This document shows positions 10,420-22,149 of a DNA stretch of 64,000 nt, piece after piece. Origin of the DNA: Protopterus annectens (taxonomy: Eukaryota; Chordata; Ceratodontiformes; Protopteridae); NCBI RefSeq assembly GCF_019279795.1, contig NC_056745.1, positions 1,492,996,989 through 1,493,060,988 on the forward strand, given 5' to 3'. How positions within the stretch are numbered: position 1 is the stretch's first letter; each line of letters starts with the position of its first letter. Both the position numbers and the translations under genes were made by a program. The notes below the pieces were generated by a model, which searched no databases, had not been told where the DNA came from, and worked only from the letters and a program-made list of their open reading frames with translations.

Positions 10420-13206
10420 ATGCTGCTAAATGCTAGGAGTCTAAACCTCAAAATGCAGTCTCTCGAGGCACTCCTCAACATGTAGAACATCAATATTTGT
10501 GCAGTAATGGAGACCTGGTTCAAGGCTCAAGAGAGCACCCCAGCGATTCCAGGTTACAACTCATACCACACATTTCGGCCGCAAAACCCTGACCGAAATA
10601 CAAAGGAAGGAGGCGTATCCATATTCATCAGAGATAACCACACTTCCGAACTAGTTACAAAGTATGATGCCTCTGAAGTCATCCAAGTGCAACTAACAAT
10701 GGGCAACACTGCAATTCAGATTGTAGCTTGCTACAGATCACCTTCCCTGCCCCATGACACTCACTTCGCCTTCCTCAAGGTATTGGAAAACATGAAAGTC
10801 CAACCAAACACCATTGTACTAGATGATTCCAATTACCCAAACATCAATTGGGAAAACTACAAAAATACCAATACATTTGGTCAGCACTTCCTGGAGTACA
10901 TTAACTCCAGTGCTGTGGACCAGCTTGTAAACACCTCCACAAGAGGTAAAAATATACTGGACCTGATCATCACCAACATGGGGGACAAATGCGCTACACC
11001 TGTCATAAATTCCTCATTGGTCAGATCAGACCACAAACTCATCACCCTAGATATTCACATATCACCGCCATCCCTGTCCCAAAAGAAACCATGATGAAAA
11101 ACTTCTCCAAAGCAGACTTTATGCTACTCAAGACAGAGGTGGCAAACTTCACTACTCCCACGCAGAATGTCAGTATGACTGAATCTGCTATATCCTGCAC
11201 AAAAGCATTCTACAAGCACCTACATGAGTGCTTGGACCATGCTATCCCAACCAAGACCCACTCCTCCAAAAAGAGAAAACCAGTTTGGAGAACCCTGGCC
11301 AGAAATAAACTCTATAATAGAAGGTAGAAGTTACTACAAAAAAAATAAAAACCCAAGAATGGAGGGGCTCCCTGACCAACCTTAGCAAAAAACTAAGAAC
11401 CCTCATAAAAAAACTCTTAAGGCGAGCTTTGAAAGAATAATTGCAATGGACACCAAAGACAATCGCAAAGCATTTTTAGCTATGTCATAAACCTCAGTAG
11501 CACCTCTCAGATCTGCTCCGAACTACAGCATACCGGCTCAAAAATTCACGGAACCAAATGATATCGCCAATATATTGGCAGATAGGTTCAGTGCAAATTT
11601 CAGCTCACCCTCTCCCCCAAAGGGCTCATATCCATACCAGAAGATTGTGCTGCCCCTAAAATCACACTCGGGTGAAAACAGCACTCACTAAGGCAAGAAA
11701 CACAGCATCCATGGGACCAGATAGCATCCCAGGCTGCATGCTACATGAGCTCCAAAATGAATTAACCCCTCACCTTAATACCATGTTTAACCACAGCCTC
11801 ACCTCAGGCTATGTGCCCATAGAGTGGTGCATGGCAACAGTCATACCACTCCACAAAGGAGGTGCAACCACTGACCCCAAGACTTACCACCCCATCAGCC
11901 TGACTAGTCTCATCTGCAAGACCATGGAGCGCATCGTCATGGAACTCATAAAGAATGACATTGGGAACCTACAAACCTTGGACCCCACCCAGTTTGGGTT
12001 CGTGAACAGAAGGTCATTGTCTCCTAAATCTGGTTGACTTCTTCAAAATGGTCACTAAAGCAATAGATGAGAGCAAGGTGTTTCACACAGCATACCTTGA
12101 TCTTGCAAAGGCCTTCGATACCATTCCCCACTTGGGAGTTATAGACAAACTCACCAACCTAAATATAAACCCCTATGTAACAAGATGGGTTGCAAACTGA
12201 CTCATGGATAGAACCCATTCAGTGAGAATAGGAAACACCAGATCAGACTCCAAACCTGTGACTAGTGGTGTACCACAGGGTTCAGTCCTGGGACCCCTCC
12301 TGTTTGGTATCTACTTCTCAGAAGTACAAGCAAACACGGAGGGACTATGGCTAACAAAGTTCGCAGATGACTGCAAACTGGGAGCCATAATAGAGAGTCC
12401 TAGTGATGTTCACATCCTTCAAAAGGGTCTTACGGATACAGATACATGGTGCCCAAACCATGGCCTCAAACTAAATGCCAAAAAGTGCATTGTTATCCCC
12501 TTTGGGAAAAACCAAGCACCTATGAGCTACAACATAGGTGGCAACCCACTTATCACAGAGTGTGATAAGGGACCTAGGGACTCGAGTAGACAGTAACCTC
12601 TCTTTCAACAACCACATTGCTAAAGTGGTTAGAAAATCCTTCTACATGGCCCACCTTATCACAAAGGGGTTTGCATCTAGGAACAAGGAAGTTATTATCC
12701 CCCTGTACTCATCACTAATTAGACCGATTATTGAATATAATGCCCCATTCGGGATGTACCTAGCGAAACATCTGCAGCAGCTGGAGAAGCCTCAAAAGTA
12801 CCTCACAGAGAGGATAAAGGGTCTTAAACAGATGCCCTATGCCATGAGGCTAAAACAACAGACTGTACTCTGTCACATACCAGCTACTCAGAGGTGATCT
12901 CTGCCTGACATACAAGGCTATGTCAAACCCCGAATTGCTAGAAATGCTCCACCTAAGGAAAACCCAATCCACCAGAGCTACACGCTCAAGGAGCATAAAC
13001 CTAACATCATCAATAAACAGGACATGTTTGAGGGACAGATTCATGTCCCAGCGACTCCCCTTGCTCTGGAATAGGGTCCCATATATGTAAGGCAGAGCTC
13101 CTCATTGGCAGTCTTCAAGAGAAATCTGGATCAGTGGATGGGAAACAGGAAATTCACACCGGGAATCACTTCTATGGCCCTGCTCGACAGGGGTGCAGGT
13201 AAATAA
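10420..13206 (+). pseudogene. LINE copy A ORF2 (AP endonuclease-reverse transcriptase), broken
   Basis: Starts MLLNARSLNLKMQ. Endonuclease motifs: METWFKA, IVACYRSPS, a decayed VLDDSNYPNINW where copy B has LGDFNYPNID, LIITNMG and RSDHKLIT. Reverse transcriptase: TASMGPDSIPGC, VIPLHKGG, PISLTSL, LDPTQFGF, a frameshift, YLDLAKAFDTIP, SGVPQGSVLGPLLFGIYF and the catalytic KFADDCKL box (about 12358-12378). The C-terminal region follows (SSLIRPIIEYNAPFGMYL). Internal stops near 11325, 12198 and 12596, frameshifts, and loss of the first Asp in the endonuclease GDFN box make it inactive. It is 80-90% similar by eye to copy B, so both belong to one family. Confidence 0.88.
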
Positions 13207-13292
13207 ACCACCTGGGAGGGAGTGCTATAGCACAAAACTTATGGCTAGGTTTAATTATGCCCTAGGGCCAATAACCTAGTACCTACCTATGT

Positions 13293-13494
13293 TGTAGTAG
13301 GATCTATTGTCAGGTATGAATAGAGCAGCATCATTACATTGTATAGTAATAGGATCTGTTGTCAGGTATGACTACAGCAACATCGTTACATTGTGTAGTA
13401 ATAGGATCTGTTGTCAGGTATGACTACAGTGGTATCATTATATAATTTAATATGATCAATTGTCAGGTGTTTTACAGCAGTGTCATTAAATTAT
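13293..13494. repeat. 52-bp satellite, middle block
   Basis: Four units with the same GTAGTAATAGGATCTGTTGTCAGGTATGACTACAG framework as 2310-3073, resuming directly after the LINE A target duplication. Confidence 0.85.
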
Positions 13495-14495
13495 TGTATG
13501 AGGAAGATGGGAGTGGCAGAGAAGTATGTAAGAGTGGTACAGGATATGTACAAGGGTAGTGTGACATTGGTGAGGACTGTGGTGGGAGTGACAGATATGT
13601 TTAAGGTGGAGGTGGGCATACATCAAGGATCAGCTCTGAGCCCTTTCTTATTTGCAGTGGTGATGGGCAGGTTGACAGATAAGATCAGACAGGAGGCCCC
13701 ATGGACTGTGATGTTTGCAGATGACATTGTGATATGTAGCGAGAGTAGGGACCAGGTTGAGGAGACCCTGGAGAGGTGGAGATATGCTTTAGAGAGGAGA
13801 GGAATGAAGGTCAGCAGGGCTAAAATAGAATACATGTGTGTAAATGTGAGGGAGGGTAGACGAATGGTGAGGATGCAGGGAGTAGAGTTGGTAAAGGTGT
13901 ATGAGTTTAAGTACTTGGGATCAACGGTTCATAGTAATGGTGAATGTGGAAGAGAGATGAAGAAGAGAGTACAGGCAGGGTGGAATGGGTGGAGGAGAGT
14001 GTCAGGAGTGATTTGTGACAGACTGGTACCAGTAAGAGTGAAAGGGAAGGTCTACAAGAGGGTAGTGAGACCAGCTATGTTATATGGGTTGGAGATGGTG
14101 GCATTGACAAAAAGGCAGGAGTCAGAGCTGGATGTGGCAGAGTTAAATATGTTAGGATTTGCACTGGGTGTGACTAGGATGGACAGGATTAGGAATCAGT
14201 ATATTAGAGGGTCAGCTCAGGTTGGACAGTTTGGAGACAAAGCAAGAGAGGCGAGATTGCGTTGGTTTGGACATGTGCTGAGGAGGGATGCTGGGTATAT
14301 TGGGAAAAGGATGCTAAAGATGGAGCTGCCAGGTAAGAGGAAAAGAGGAAGGCCTAAGATAAGGTTTATGGATGCGGTGAGGGAGGACATGCAGGTGGTT
14401 GGTGTGAAAGAGCATGATGCAGAGGACAGGAAGAAATGGAAACAGATGATCCACTACGGCGACCCCTAATGGGAACAGCCAAAAGACGATGATGA
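13495..14495 (+). mobile_element. 5'-truncated RTE-type LINE (RT and C-terminus)
   Basis: A 329-codon open frame (13480-14469) covers the second half of a reverse transcriptase plus C-terminal domain. It has GIHQGSALSPFLFAVVM and the catalytic VMFADDIVIC box (about 13708-13737), followed by FKYLGSTVHSNGECG, PAMLYGLE, LRWFGHVLRRD and a Lys/Arg-rich KRKRGRPK stretch before the end HYGDP. The coding end overlaps a very short 3'UTR GCGACCCCTAATGGGAACAG and a GAT microsatellite tail, typical of RTE-clade elements (Rex3/RTE-like by memory). The element is flanked by a perfect 12-bp target duplication TCATTAAATTAT (13483-13494 and 14496-14507). The open frame is intact but lacks the endonuclease and N-terminal RT, and its first codons are satellite. 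Confidence 0.9.
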
Positions 14496-14570
14496 TCATT
14501 AAATTATGTAGTAATATGTTTCATACATGATATTAGAGTGGCCTGGTAAAATATGATTTACTACAAAAAC
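14496..14570. repeat. 52-bp satellite, right block
   Basis: TCATTAAATTATGTAGTAATATG resumes the satellite after the RTE insertion and fades by about 14560. Confidence 0.7.
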
Positions 14571-14763
14571 ATGTTTTTAACTATTTTACTGTTTTTAAAA
14601 TGTTGAGCGTTTTCATTTTGCAAATACGGTTTGTTGGCTAATAGGAGAAGTGAGTCACAGTGATATATTCACAACAGAAAAGTGACATTTGGTTAAAATG
14701 ATTGCAGATGTCTTGATGGTGAAATTAACAGATCAAAAGTTTTTTGTTTTTGAAATTCTGCAG

Positions 14764-14864
14764 GTAACTTACATTCCTGTTCAGACGTGCAATGATTACA
14801 AGGACTGTCAATCTTGCATGAAGTCACGAGACCCCTACTGTGGCTGGTGTGTAACAGAAGGAGA
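14764..14864 (+). CDS. PLXNB2-like: Plexin exon: first part of PSI domain
   Basis: A 101-bp exon preceded by TTTTTGAAATTCTGCAG and followed by GTAAGT. It encodes VTYIPVQTCNDYKDCQSC and then DPYCGWCVTEGE, the start of a plexin PSI (cysteine-rich) domain just after the sema domain. In plexins this small disulfide-linked module positions the sema propeller, the ligand-binding head of a single-pass cell-surface semaphorin receptor. The exon ends after two bases of a codon, which fits the next exon. The C-x5-C-x2-C spacing and DPYCGWC are diagnostic for plexin/semaphorin PSI domains. Plexin-B is favoured by the next exon. Neighbouring sequence on both sides is intron full of transposons. Confidence 0.88.
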
Positions 14865-15540
14865 GTAAGTAACGAGCTTATGTAGAAAAATTAACCATAT
14901 GTCACACTTTTGTTTATAGCTGAGGCACTGGTTGTGCACAAATTATAGCTTTGCTTGTGCCTTAATTACTCCTGTTGGTCAAACTTCAACTGCATTCACT
15001 GCTCATACGTCTGACCACACTTCGTCCATTATAGTTGAGAAACCGTCTTTCTTGTGCTTTGATTTTTTGACACTTATGCTATATTTTTTTCACAACTTTA
15101 GTTAATGATTTTCCTTAACATGTATACATGCATTCAGCCTTCAATTTGGGGCATTTCTTTCCCTCCCAAATGGTTAAACTTCATGTTTTGAAGACCCAAA
15201 TGGTTAAACTTCATGTTTTGAAGATGTACGTAGTTTTGTGTGCTTGTTCCAAGTTAAGAGGGGATGAGAGCATTTTCTATTCAGTTTTTTGTCTGAAGAT
15301 TTTCATTAAAGCAAAAAGTCTTAAAGTGTGACATCGGCTCAAATGGAGATGAGAAGTAATAACTGTACAGAAGACTATCCTGTCAAATATTGGTATCTGC
15401 ATGTAACACAAAATCTGGAAATTCACATTCAAAAAATCTGTCTTGTATAATAGGTGAGAACAATTTATCCTGATGGTTATGCTGTCCAAATTATACTGGA
15501 ACATGAATGACTTTGCGGGTATGGATAAAAAGGACAGAAT
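14865..15540. other. Intron, unique-looking
   Basis: No gene or recognisable element. It contains one perfect direct duplication of about 29 bp around CCAAATGGTTAAACTTCATG (about 15167-15224). Confidence 0.6.
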
Positions 15541-17720
15541 ATTGAATTATGTTAAGAAATGCAGAGTGCAAACCGCAACGCTGCAGGGATACATATTTGG
15601 AAAGAAATGAGCATGTGAATTTCACAGAGAGGATTTCGGAATCGATATCTGGCATAATATCAGGGACAGAGGAAAAAGGGGGTAATTATCCTAATTGCTA
15701 GAGGGGTTCCATTAGTGATAGATGAGGAAGAAAGATAAAAATGGTAGATTTGTGATAGTGACTGTTGACAAGTGGGGGTTGTATTGTCATGTATTTATAT
15801 TCCACTGAAAATGCTATTATGGAGTTTAAGAACATTTTGGGAGAAATAATCAGCTTTCAGCAGGGAATATTATTTATAGGTGGGAATTGGAATTTGACTT
15901 GCAACAGTGAGGATGCATCATGGGGACCTAAAAGGGACAATATAACAAAATAGGATAGATTTCTGCAGAAATTTATGAAAATATTTGGTATGGAAGATGT
16001 GAATTTAGAAATACGAAGTCAGAATTTACATAGCATTGGCCCAATGTACAATAACCGGGATAGACTAAATAGAAATTATATTTCACAGAAGTTTGTGCAT
16101 TTAGATGAAAGCTTCAGCACACGTCCAGTAAATGTTTCTGATCATGTACCAGTAAAAACAAGATAGAAATGCAAGGTAGCAAAGTAAAAGTGACACTGGC
16201 ACCTTCCCACCTGCTTGTTAAAAAGAGATTAATGTAAAGAATATGTCATAGAAATTAGATGAGAGTTATTAGCGAAGATAGAAATATTGTCAGAAGTTTT
16301 GGCTAGTGACTGGGATAAAATAAAACTGGAATTTAAAAATGAGGTCCAAGTAAAAAAGAGATAGAGAGAGAGATGGTTAAGAAGCAATAGACATGATTTA
16401 GAGGGACAGAGAAAGGTTAAGGTATTGAAGAATAAGGGGAATCTGACACAAGAAGAGGAGAAAATGCCGAGTGCTAAAGAAAAAATAAAGAAGTATCTAG
16501 AATTATATGCATGACTTTAAGATTGCAGTTAAGCAGCAATGTTTTGATAATGACTCCAGAGCACAAGAACTTTTAGCACAGCAGCTTAGACAACAGACCA
16601 TTAAAAGGGTTGTTGCCAAGCTTAGGGAGCCCATAACAAGAAAAATAGCCAGGCAACCTGTAGAGGTTTTAGAGATATTCTGTAAATTTCATGAAAATTG
16701 GTATAAAGCAGAGAAAGGCGGAAAAAAAAAAAAAAAAAAAAAAAAGTATAATTTGAAATGTTTATGGAAGACTTAAATATGGCAAGGTTAAAGGTAAATA
16801 ACAGTTAAGATAGGAAGTGACGATATAAAAACAGTGATGTATAAGCAATCTTCAGGAAAGCCTTGATGAACAGATGGTATTCCTGTGGAAGTTTGGAAAC
16901 AGCAGGGAAGAAAATAATACAGATCTGAAAGGTTTTGTTAAACAGTATTTTAAAAGGTAGGGAGGAACCAACATCTTAGAAGAAAGTTGTGGCGGCTGTT
17001 ATACCTAAAAATGGCAAAGACCCTTCAAACTTGGCTTCATGTAGACCCATTTCAATTTTAAACCATGATTATAAAGTGTTTACATACTAGCTAAAAGAAT
17101 TGCAAAGGTGTTGCCAAAATTGGTAGATATGGATCAGTGTGGTTTTGTGGAGAGGAAACAAACATTTGGCAACATTAATAGAACAATGATGATCCAGGGG
17201 GAAGCAGAGTGTAAGAAAGTACCTCCGTTGTTGATGGGTCTTGATGCAGAGAAAGCATTTCAGAGCGAGTTGTGATTTTATAAGCAGGGGAATGGAACGG
17301 TAATTGGAAATACATATGAATGATTAGAGGCAAGAATTAGTCTGAGGATTCCTCTCCGATGACCTGTGTTTGAGCAGAGGAACCAGGCAGCGGTGTCCCC
17401 TTTGTTTGCTTATATGTAGAACCATTGGCAAAGAAAATAAGGGACATAGAAATGTAAGGATCTAATTGATAAAATGTAAGGATATAACTGGTATGGAAGT
17501 CAAGAAAATCTGGCTTTATTTGCAGATATTTTGCCCCTGAATAATCCAGAAAAGGATTTCTTAGTGTTATGGGACATTGAGACAATTTCACATCTTTTCA
17601 GGATACAAAATTAATGAAGATAAAACAAAGGCTATAGCCATAAATTATGTACCCACAAATGAATTGGTTCACAACTCCTATATTTATTGGGACATAAGAT
17701 GAGATATTTAGGAGATTGGG
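15540..17720 (+). pseudogene. Decayed L1/Tx1-like LINE
   Basis: Scattered plus-strand blocks in all three frames match an L1-type ORF2. An endonuclease block reads LFIGGNWNLTCNSEDASWGP (about 15870-15930) in place of the usual GGDFN, and SDHVPVKT (about 16138) recalls the terminal SDH box. Later come EVWKQQG, VIPKNGKDPSN, CRPISILNHDYKV (about 17045-17075), QCGFVERKQT, MGLDAEKAFQ (about 17235-17265) and a FADILPLNNPEKD remnant of the catalytic FADD box (about 17520). An A-run at 16723-16745 has expanded inside. Stops are frequent, so this is an old dead copy. Confidence 0.7.
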
Positions 17721-18779
17721 TTAAAATGGCTTATCTCTTAATAAGACTTTGCAGGATCCATGATCTCTTTGGGTACAGAGTCGTGTTTGAGGACGAGTCT
17801 TCTTTCAAAGGGAACACTCCAGGACCTCTGTTTTCTGAGAGTCATCTACAACCTGCTGAATGTACTCCACACAGATCCCCTAATCTTTTGGGGTGAAAGA
17901 TGTACCGTATGTATTTAAAATAGGGAGTATTAATAGGGAAATCACACTTAAGTTTGATGGAGGAAGTGGGAAATTGCACATCATTAAAGTAGATTTAGAA
18001 GAATTTGATTTACACCCTTATATTGGCTGTCATTTGCAGAGAATATTCCACCAAGACATGAGAGAGCCTGTGGAATTACCGGAGAAATCAGCAGGTCGTC
18101 GAAATATTCCTTCTTGCTGGCTGGATAAGATTGGCTGACTAGGTGGGTAGATGGTATGTCTCAGAAGTGTAGCCAGCGGCTCAGTAGCCCCAGTGAAGAG
18201 AAATGTGGCCAAAGGGCACCCTTGCCAAAACCCTAGTGTGATGTCTACAAAATCACATCTCATACAAATGAGCTATGCGTGCTGCTTTGAAGTTTGAGAG
18301 ATTGTGGTAAACATAATGTGTGACCAAACGGTTGTGCAACCAATAACTGACAGGATGGTCATCATGGTAAATTACAGACTACCAAGTCATGTTGGGAGAA
18401 CTAACTCCATAGGTGAAGGTTTCCTCCCCCCTCTTAGAAATGCTGTTCTTTCCCTAAGTCACCCACCCTGGAAGGCATTATTGTGCTGATAAAATGGGCT
18501 ATCTCTTAAATTATTTTGTACCTGTTTTACTTTGTGTGTGGTTAAATATACTTTGTCACATGTGCATCTTATCAGCAGAGTACATTGCTGTTTGTGCAAA
18601 ATAGAAACAAAACAAAAGTTGAGTGGACTGCTCGACATTACTGAAAGTTGACAAAAGAGAGTGATGTGTAAAACGTATAAACCAGAAACGTAAAATATTA
18701 ACAGCAGTTTTTTTTTTCTTGTATGTTTTAAAATAAGCATAAAATAGCTAAGTAGGTAAGTGGATGGATGGATTACTTA
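17721..18779. other. Intronic stretch, no gene recognised
   Basis: Short open frames only. A few residues around 17930-18140 could be further decayed LINE, but I cannot match them to a family. Confidence 0.4.
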
Positions 18780-18960
18780 ATAAAAATCCTGTTTACTAAC
18801 CAGGGAGACCCACTGGACATGATCCTTTTTTAGAGGCAACCCAGCAACAATATGTGGTTAACTGACTTGTTCAGTGTCACACAGCATGCAGATGACAGCT
18901 TTAGAAATCAAGCCCTGTGCCCTAGGGAACTACAGTTTGCAGCCATAACCCCTGTATTTA
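18780..18960. repeat. Old SINE-like repeat
   Basis: Begins ACTAACCAGGGAGACCCACTGG, similar to the starts at 25345 and 37390. It then carries CAGTGTCACACAGCATGCAG and ATCAAGCCCTGTGCCCT, reminiscent of the CORE/MIR-type SINE layout (GGTCACACAGC near a degenerate B box). Too diverged to name. Confidence 0.4.
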
Positions 18961-19158
18961 ACTGCAGAAGATAAAACAAAAAAAGGGCTTCCAATTTGTG
19001 CAGTTTATCTTGGTTCCATTTATGCATATATTTCTCTGAGAGTGCATTTTTTTTAATTTGTTTTAATAAATACTTAAAAGGTTTTGAATAGACTGTATGT
19101 GCTATAGGGCACCAGACACAATTAGTCCAGAAACATGACTGGAATTCTTTTTTCGCAG

Positions 19159-19288
19159 GTGTAAAAGGAAGTCTACATGCTCAAGAGCTGAAGAAAAGAA
19201 CCATTGGCTGTGGAGCTTTAGTAATGAATGTGTCAGCATTGTGGGTGTCGACCCTGAATTTCTAAGCATAGAAGAGGACCATCCAAAG
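19159..19288 (+). CDS. PLXNB2-like: Plexin exon: second part of PSI domain
   Basis: A 130-bp exon between TTCTTTTTTCGCAG and GTACGAG. It completes a split codon (GA plus G gives Glu), then reads CKRKSTCSRAEEKNHWLWSF followed by SNECVSIVG, ending phase 0 at DHPK. The cysteine pattern continues the PSI domain of the previous exon. The C-x5-C-x-RAEE-x2-HWLWS sequence is characteristic of B-type plexins, with plexin-B2 the nearest I recall; plexin-A proteins lack the HWLWS block. The 4.3-kb upstream and 38-kb downstream introns are unusually long for this part of a plexin-B gene. Confidence is high for plexin, moderate for B, low for B2. Confidence 0.88.
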
Positions 19289-20414
19289 GTACGAGTAAAT
19301 GTGGTACTTCAGCTACACAGAATACATTTATTGTATTCACATAGTAAATGTGCGAGGTGGTAACACAGATTAACCTTCCTTCAACAACTGGAAACACAGG
19401 CACTTATGTACTCAGTAGTGTATGTCGCATTAAATCTTTGTTCCCTGTTATTGTGTACATTATACTTTTTCAATGACACTTGAAAAAATGTATGCTTCTG
19501 AATGTTTGAGTTGGAAAAATCCACTTTCATTTTGAAATCAGTACTTTGTGTGTAGCAGTGGATGACTAATATCCCAACCGTGTTAGGGGTTAGAATAATG
19601 GTTAGGATATTTACCTCATAAGTACAAGGCACAAGGTTTGATTTTCTTTAAAGGAATTTGCCTAGACTAAAAATGGCCCACAATGTCAGCTAGCCTAGTG
19701 CTTGCCTGAGAACCAATATTGTAATTGGCATCTGCTTCCTGGTCTGGGATCAACGACCAAACATCATATGAGCTGAAATTTTCTCATTTTATTTTACTGT
19801 GGAAATTAGCACATTGAATTGTTTAAAAAAAAGTTTACTTTTACTTACATTAATCTAGAGTAAATTCATTTTAATGCTAGTTTCCAGATGTCAATAAAAA
19901 AACAATAGAATATAAAAATGTAGTGTTTTATGTCAAGAAGCTTCGTTAACCAGCAACAATGTCAGAGCGATTAATTCCTTTGTGGGCGATATCACGGCCA
20001 TGGCATACAAAAACTATCTGGGGTACATCAGTAAATGTTTACAGCACTTTTATGTACAGTGAGTATAACGCTCTACCATCAAGATTTTGCAGTATCGAAT
20101 AAAGTCCTTGAGAAATATCAAAGACCTTACAGTAGTCATCAGCAGAGAACTCCTGTTTTCAGTAACACTATGGAATCCCACATGCATATAGCCCTACACA
20201 CAGCAAGCAACATTGACTGACTTTAACGCAAGAAACTAAAGTTGGAATAAATTAGTTTTTGCATAGCCCAATTGAACTGTCCTGGTCAACAAGTGTAAAA
20301 TAAGTATATAGTTCACTCCATATCAAATAACACTAAAATTAATACTTGAATTAAGGACAGTTGAAAAATGAAATAAAATTAATCCTGTAAACAATGTGGT
20401 AATTTGTGTTATTT
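19289..20414. other. Intron, unique-looking
   Basis: AT-rich sequence without supported genes or recognised repeats. The predicted short frames have no family features. Confidence 0.5.
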
Positions 20415-20427
20415 TATATGGAGTGTT

Positions 20428-20790
20428 GGATGTGGCAGAGTTAAAGATAAGATTTGCACTGGGTGTGATGAGGGTGGACAGGATTAGGAATAAGTGAATT
20501 AGAGGGTCAGCCCAGGTTGGAAGGTTTGGAGACAAAGCCAGAGAGGCAAGATTACACTGGTTTGGACATGTACTGAGGAGGGATGCTGAGTATATTGGGA
20601 AAAAGATGCTAAGGATGAAGCTACCAGGTAACAGGAAAACAGGAAGCCCTAAGATAAGGTTTATGGATGTGGTGAGAGAGGACATGTAGGCGGTTGGTGT
20701 GACAGAGCAAGATGCAGAGGACAGGAAGAAATGGAAACAGATGATCCGCTGTGGCGACCCCTAACGGGAGCAGCCGAAAGAAGATGATGA
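20428..20790 (+). mobile_element. 5'-truncated RTE-type LINE, 3' end only
   Basis: Same family as 13495-14495: it starts in the codons for LDVAEL, has a gap, and runs through the WFGHVLRRD and GDP codons to GCGACCCCTAACGGGAGCAG and GATGATGA. The reading frame is interrupted by stops and small deletions. Near-perfect flanking duplications, TATATGGAGTGTT (20415-20427) and TATGTGGAGTGTT (20791-20803), mark the insertion. Confidence 0.85.
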
Positions 20791-20937
20791 TATGTGGAGT
20801 GTTCAGTACTTTATTAAGGACAGTATTTTTCTTTTTACTGTCCCACACTGGCCAGCACAAAGTTGAAATACTTCTGGTTTAACTTGCTCATTAAATGTAC
20901 GTATAAGATTGTATTCTTGTTTACATTTTGATTTACG

Positions 20938-21165
20938 TTTTTTAATATGCATATTGGTTAGTTTTAGTAAGATTTTTTGTACCTATATATATTTTAGGGT
21001 TCTTGTACACAGATCTGAAGAAGTCTAAAGGGACGAAAGCGATATATTTTGGTTTGTTTTTTAATATGCATATTGGTTAGTTTTAGTAAGATTTTTTTGC
21101 AGCTATATATTTTTAGGGTTCTTGTACATAGACCTGAAGAAGTCTAGAGGGACAAAAGTGATCAA
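20938..21165 (+). repeat. Tandem pair of PLE-type hammerhead-like units
   Basis: Two direct repeats of about 118 bp (20938-21057 and 21058-21165), each starting TTTTTTAATATGCATATTGG and ending with a hammerhead-like core. Unit 1 has CTGAAGAAGTCTAAAGGGAC plus GAAAGCG (21015-21041); unit 2 has CTGAAGAAGTCTAGAGGGAC plus AAAAGTG. GTCT/GGAC can pair as stem II. PLE pseudo-LTRs are known to carry minimal hammerhead ribozymes, often in tandem. The conserved CTGATGA box reads CTGAAGA here, so activity is doubtful. Confidence 0.6.
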
Positions 21166-21682
21166 TGTTAACAATTTATGGAAATAGATTGTTTTGGACA
21201 ATGTACTTTTTTCTGGAAGCCTAAATATATTTTTTTTGATTGCCAAATGGTTTAATGTTTAAATATTTCCAACCATGTATTATAATGTCTTTGATAAATT
21301 CACAAAGTTTTTTTAGTAATCTGTTTAATAAGAGATACCACATCATTATTAATTTTATTTAAAATACGTAAGGTTTAAATTATTGGGACATTTAGTAGGC
21401 TCCAGCTTGAATGTCACACTAGTAAGGATGAGGTGGCGGGATTTGAATTGAACACGGTATGCTATTACACTTTGTTTTACAGCAAAGTAAACCACTTCTA
21501 TAACTGATAACAGGTATAGTCAGAATGTTTGGGATGCAACTCTCATTCTGTTTATTCTTTGTTTTGTGTGGATCACTTGTCTGTGTGCTTAATGGAGGAT
21601 TTTTGACTGGAAACAGCCTGGCTGCCCTGCATAGATTACTTGTGAATACCTAATAGAGTTAATAATTCTGTATAATATTAAT
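21166..21682. other. Intron, no gene
   Basis: AT-rich sequence with no motif recognised. Confidence 0.5.
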
Positions 21683-21993
21683 TCTTCTTCTGTTCATTTA
21701 GTTCTTTTCCCATTAGGGTTCGCCACAGCAGAACAACGGTCATAGGATGATTGGCAGTGGAGTTTGTGTTGACTTGCCAGCCCGGTGCCCAACCTTCCAC
21801 ACAAGGCACACACTCGCACCTAGGGGCCAATTTAGAGCATCCAGTCCACCTACAACATGTCTTTGGGATGTGGGAGGAAACCGTAGCACCTGGACGAAAC
21901 CCACGTGACCGCAGGGAGGACATGCAGTCTCCGCACAGAAAGCACTCAAGCCGAGAATCGAACTGGAGAACCTCTTGCTGTAAGGCAGCAATG
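21683..21993 (-). mobile_element. tRNA-derived SINE with RTE-like tail, copy 1
   Basis: Read on the minus strand: a truncated tRNA-like head with B box GGTTCTCCAGTTCGATTC, a body with GTCCTCCCTGCGG and TTTCCTCCCACATCCCAAAG, then GGAAGGTTGGGCACCGGGCTGG. The tail CTGTGGCGAACCCTAATGGG and AAAGAACTAAATGAACAGAA matches the 3' end of the RTE copies. Two further copies lie at 25485 and 35791. Confidence 0.85.
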
Positions 21994-22149
21994 CCTTAAT
22001 ATTTCAAAATAAGTTTTTTTTTTTATTTTTTTGATTTAGGATAGTTTTAGGTTTGCTATTTCTACTACCATTTTCTGCTTTTTAATATATAGTGATGAAC
22101 TAGACATACTAGAAGTGAAAAACTTCCACACAGAAAAGTTTCTTACACT

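Larger units (their letters stand above)
3074..13292 (+). mobile_element. CR1/L2-type LINE copy A, interrupted by a DIRS element
   Basis: A LINE with 5'UTR (3074-3511 and 8939-9413), ORF1 with esterase domain, ORF2 endonuclease/reverse transcriptase, and a 3' tail ending in GGCTAGGTTTAATTATGCCCTAGGG and degenerate ACCTA repeats. It aligns along its length with copy B (37930-42831). The flanks both carry TGTAGTA (3067-3073 and 13293-13299), a probable 7-bp target duplication within the satellite. Without the nested DIRS it is about 4.8 kb. Stops and frameshifts in both ORFs make it inactive. The 5'UTR repeats a TTTTGGGCTAAA...CTCTTTAATCTTTC block at 3074 and about 9107, suggesting tandem promoter monomers. 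Confidence 0.85.

Noticed and set aside
14314..20860. Several minus-strand frames of 60-120 codons opposite RTE sequence
   Set aside because: They are the antisense of RTE coding sequence (14314-14499, 20323-20685, 20621-20860), not genes.
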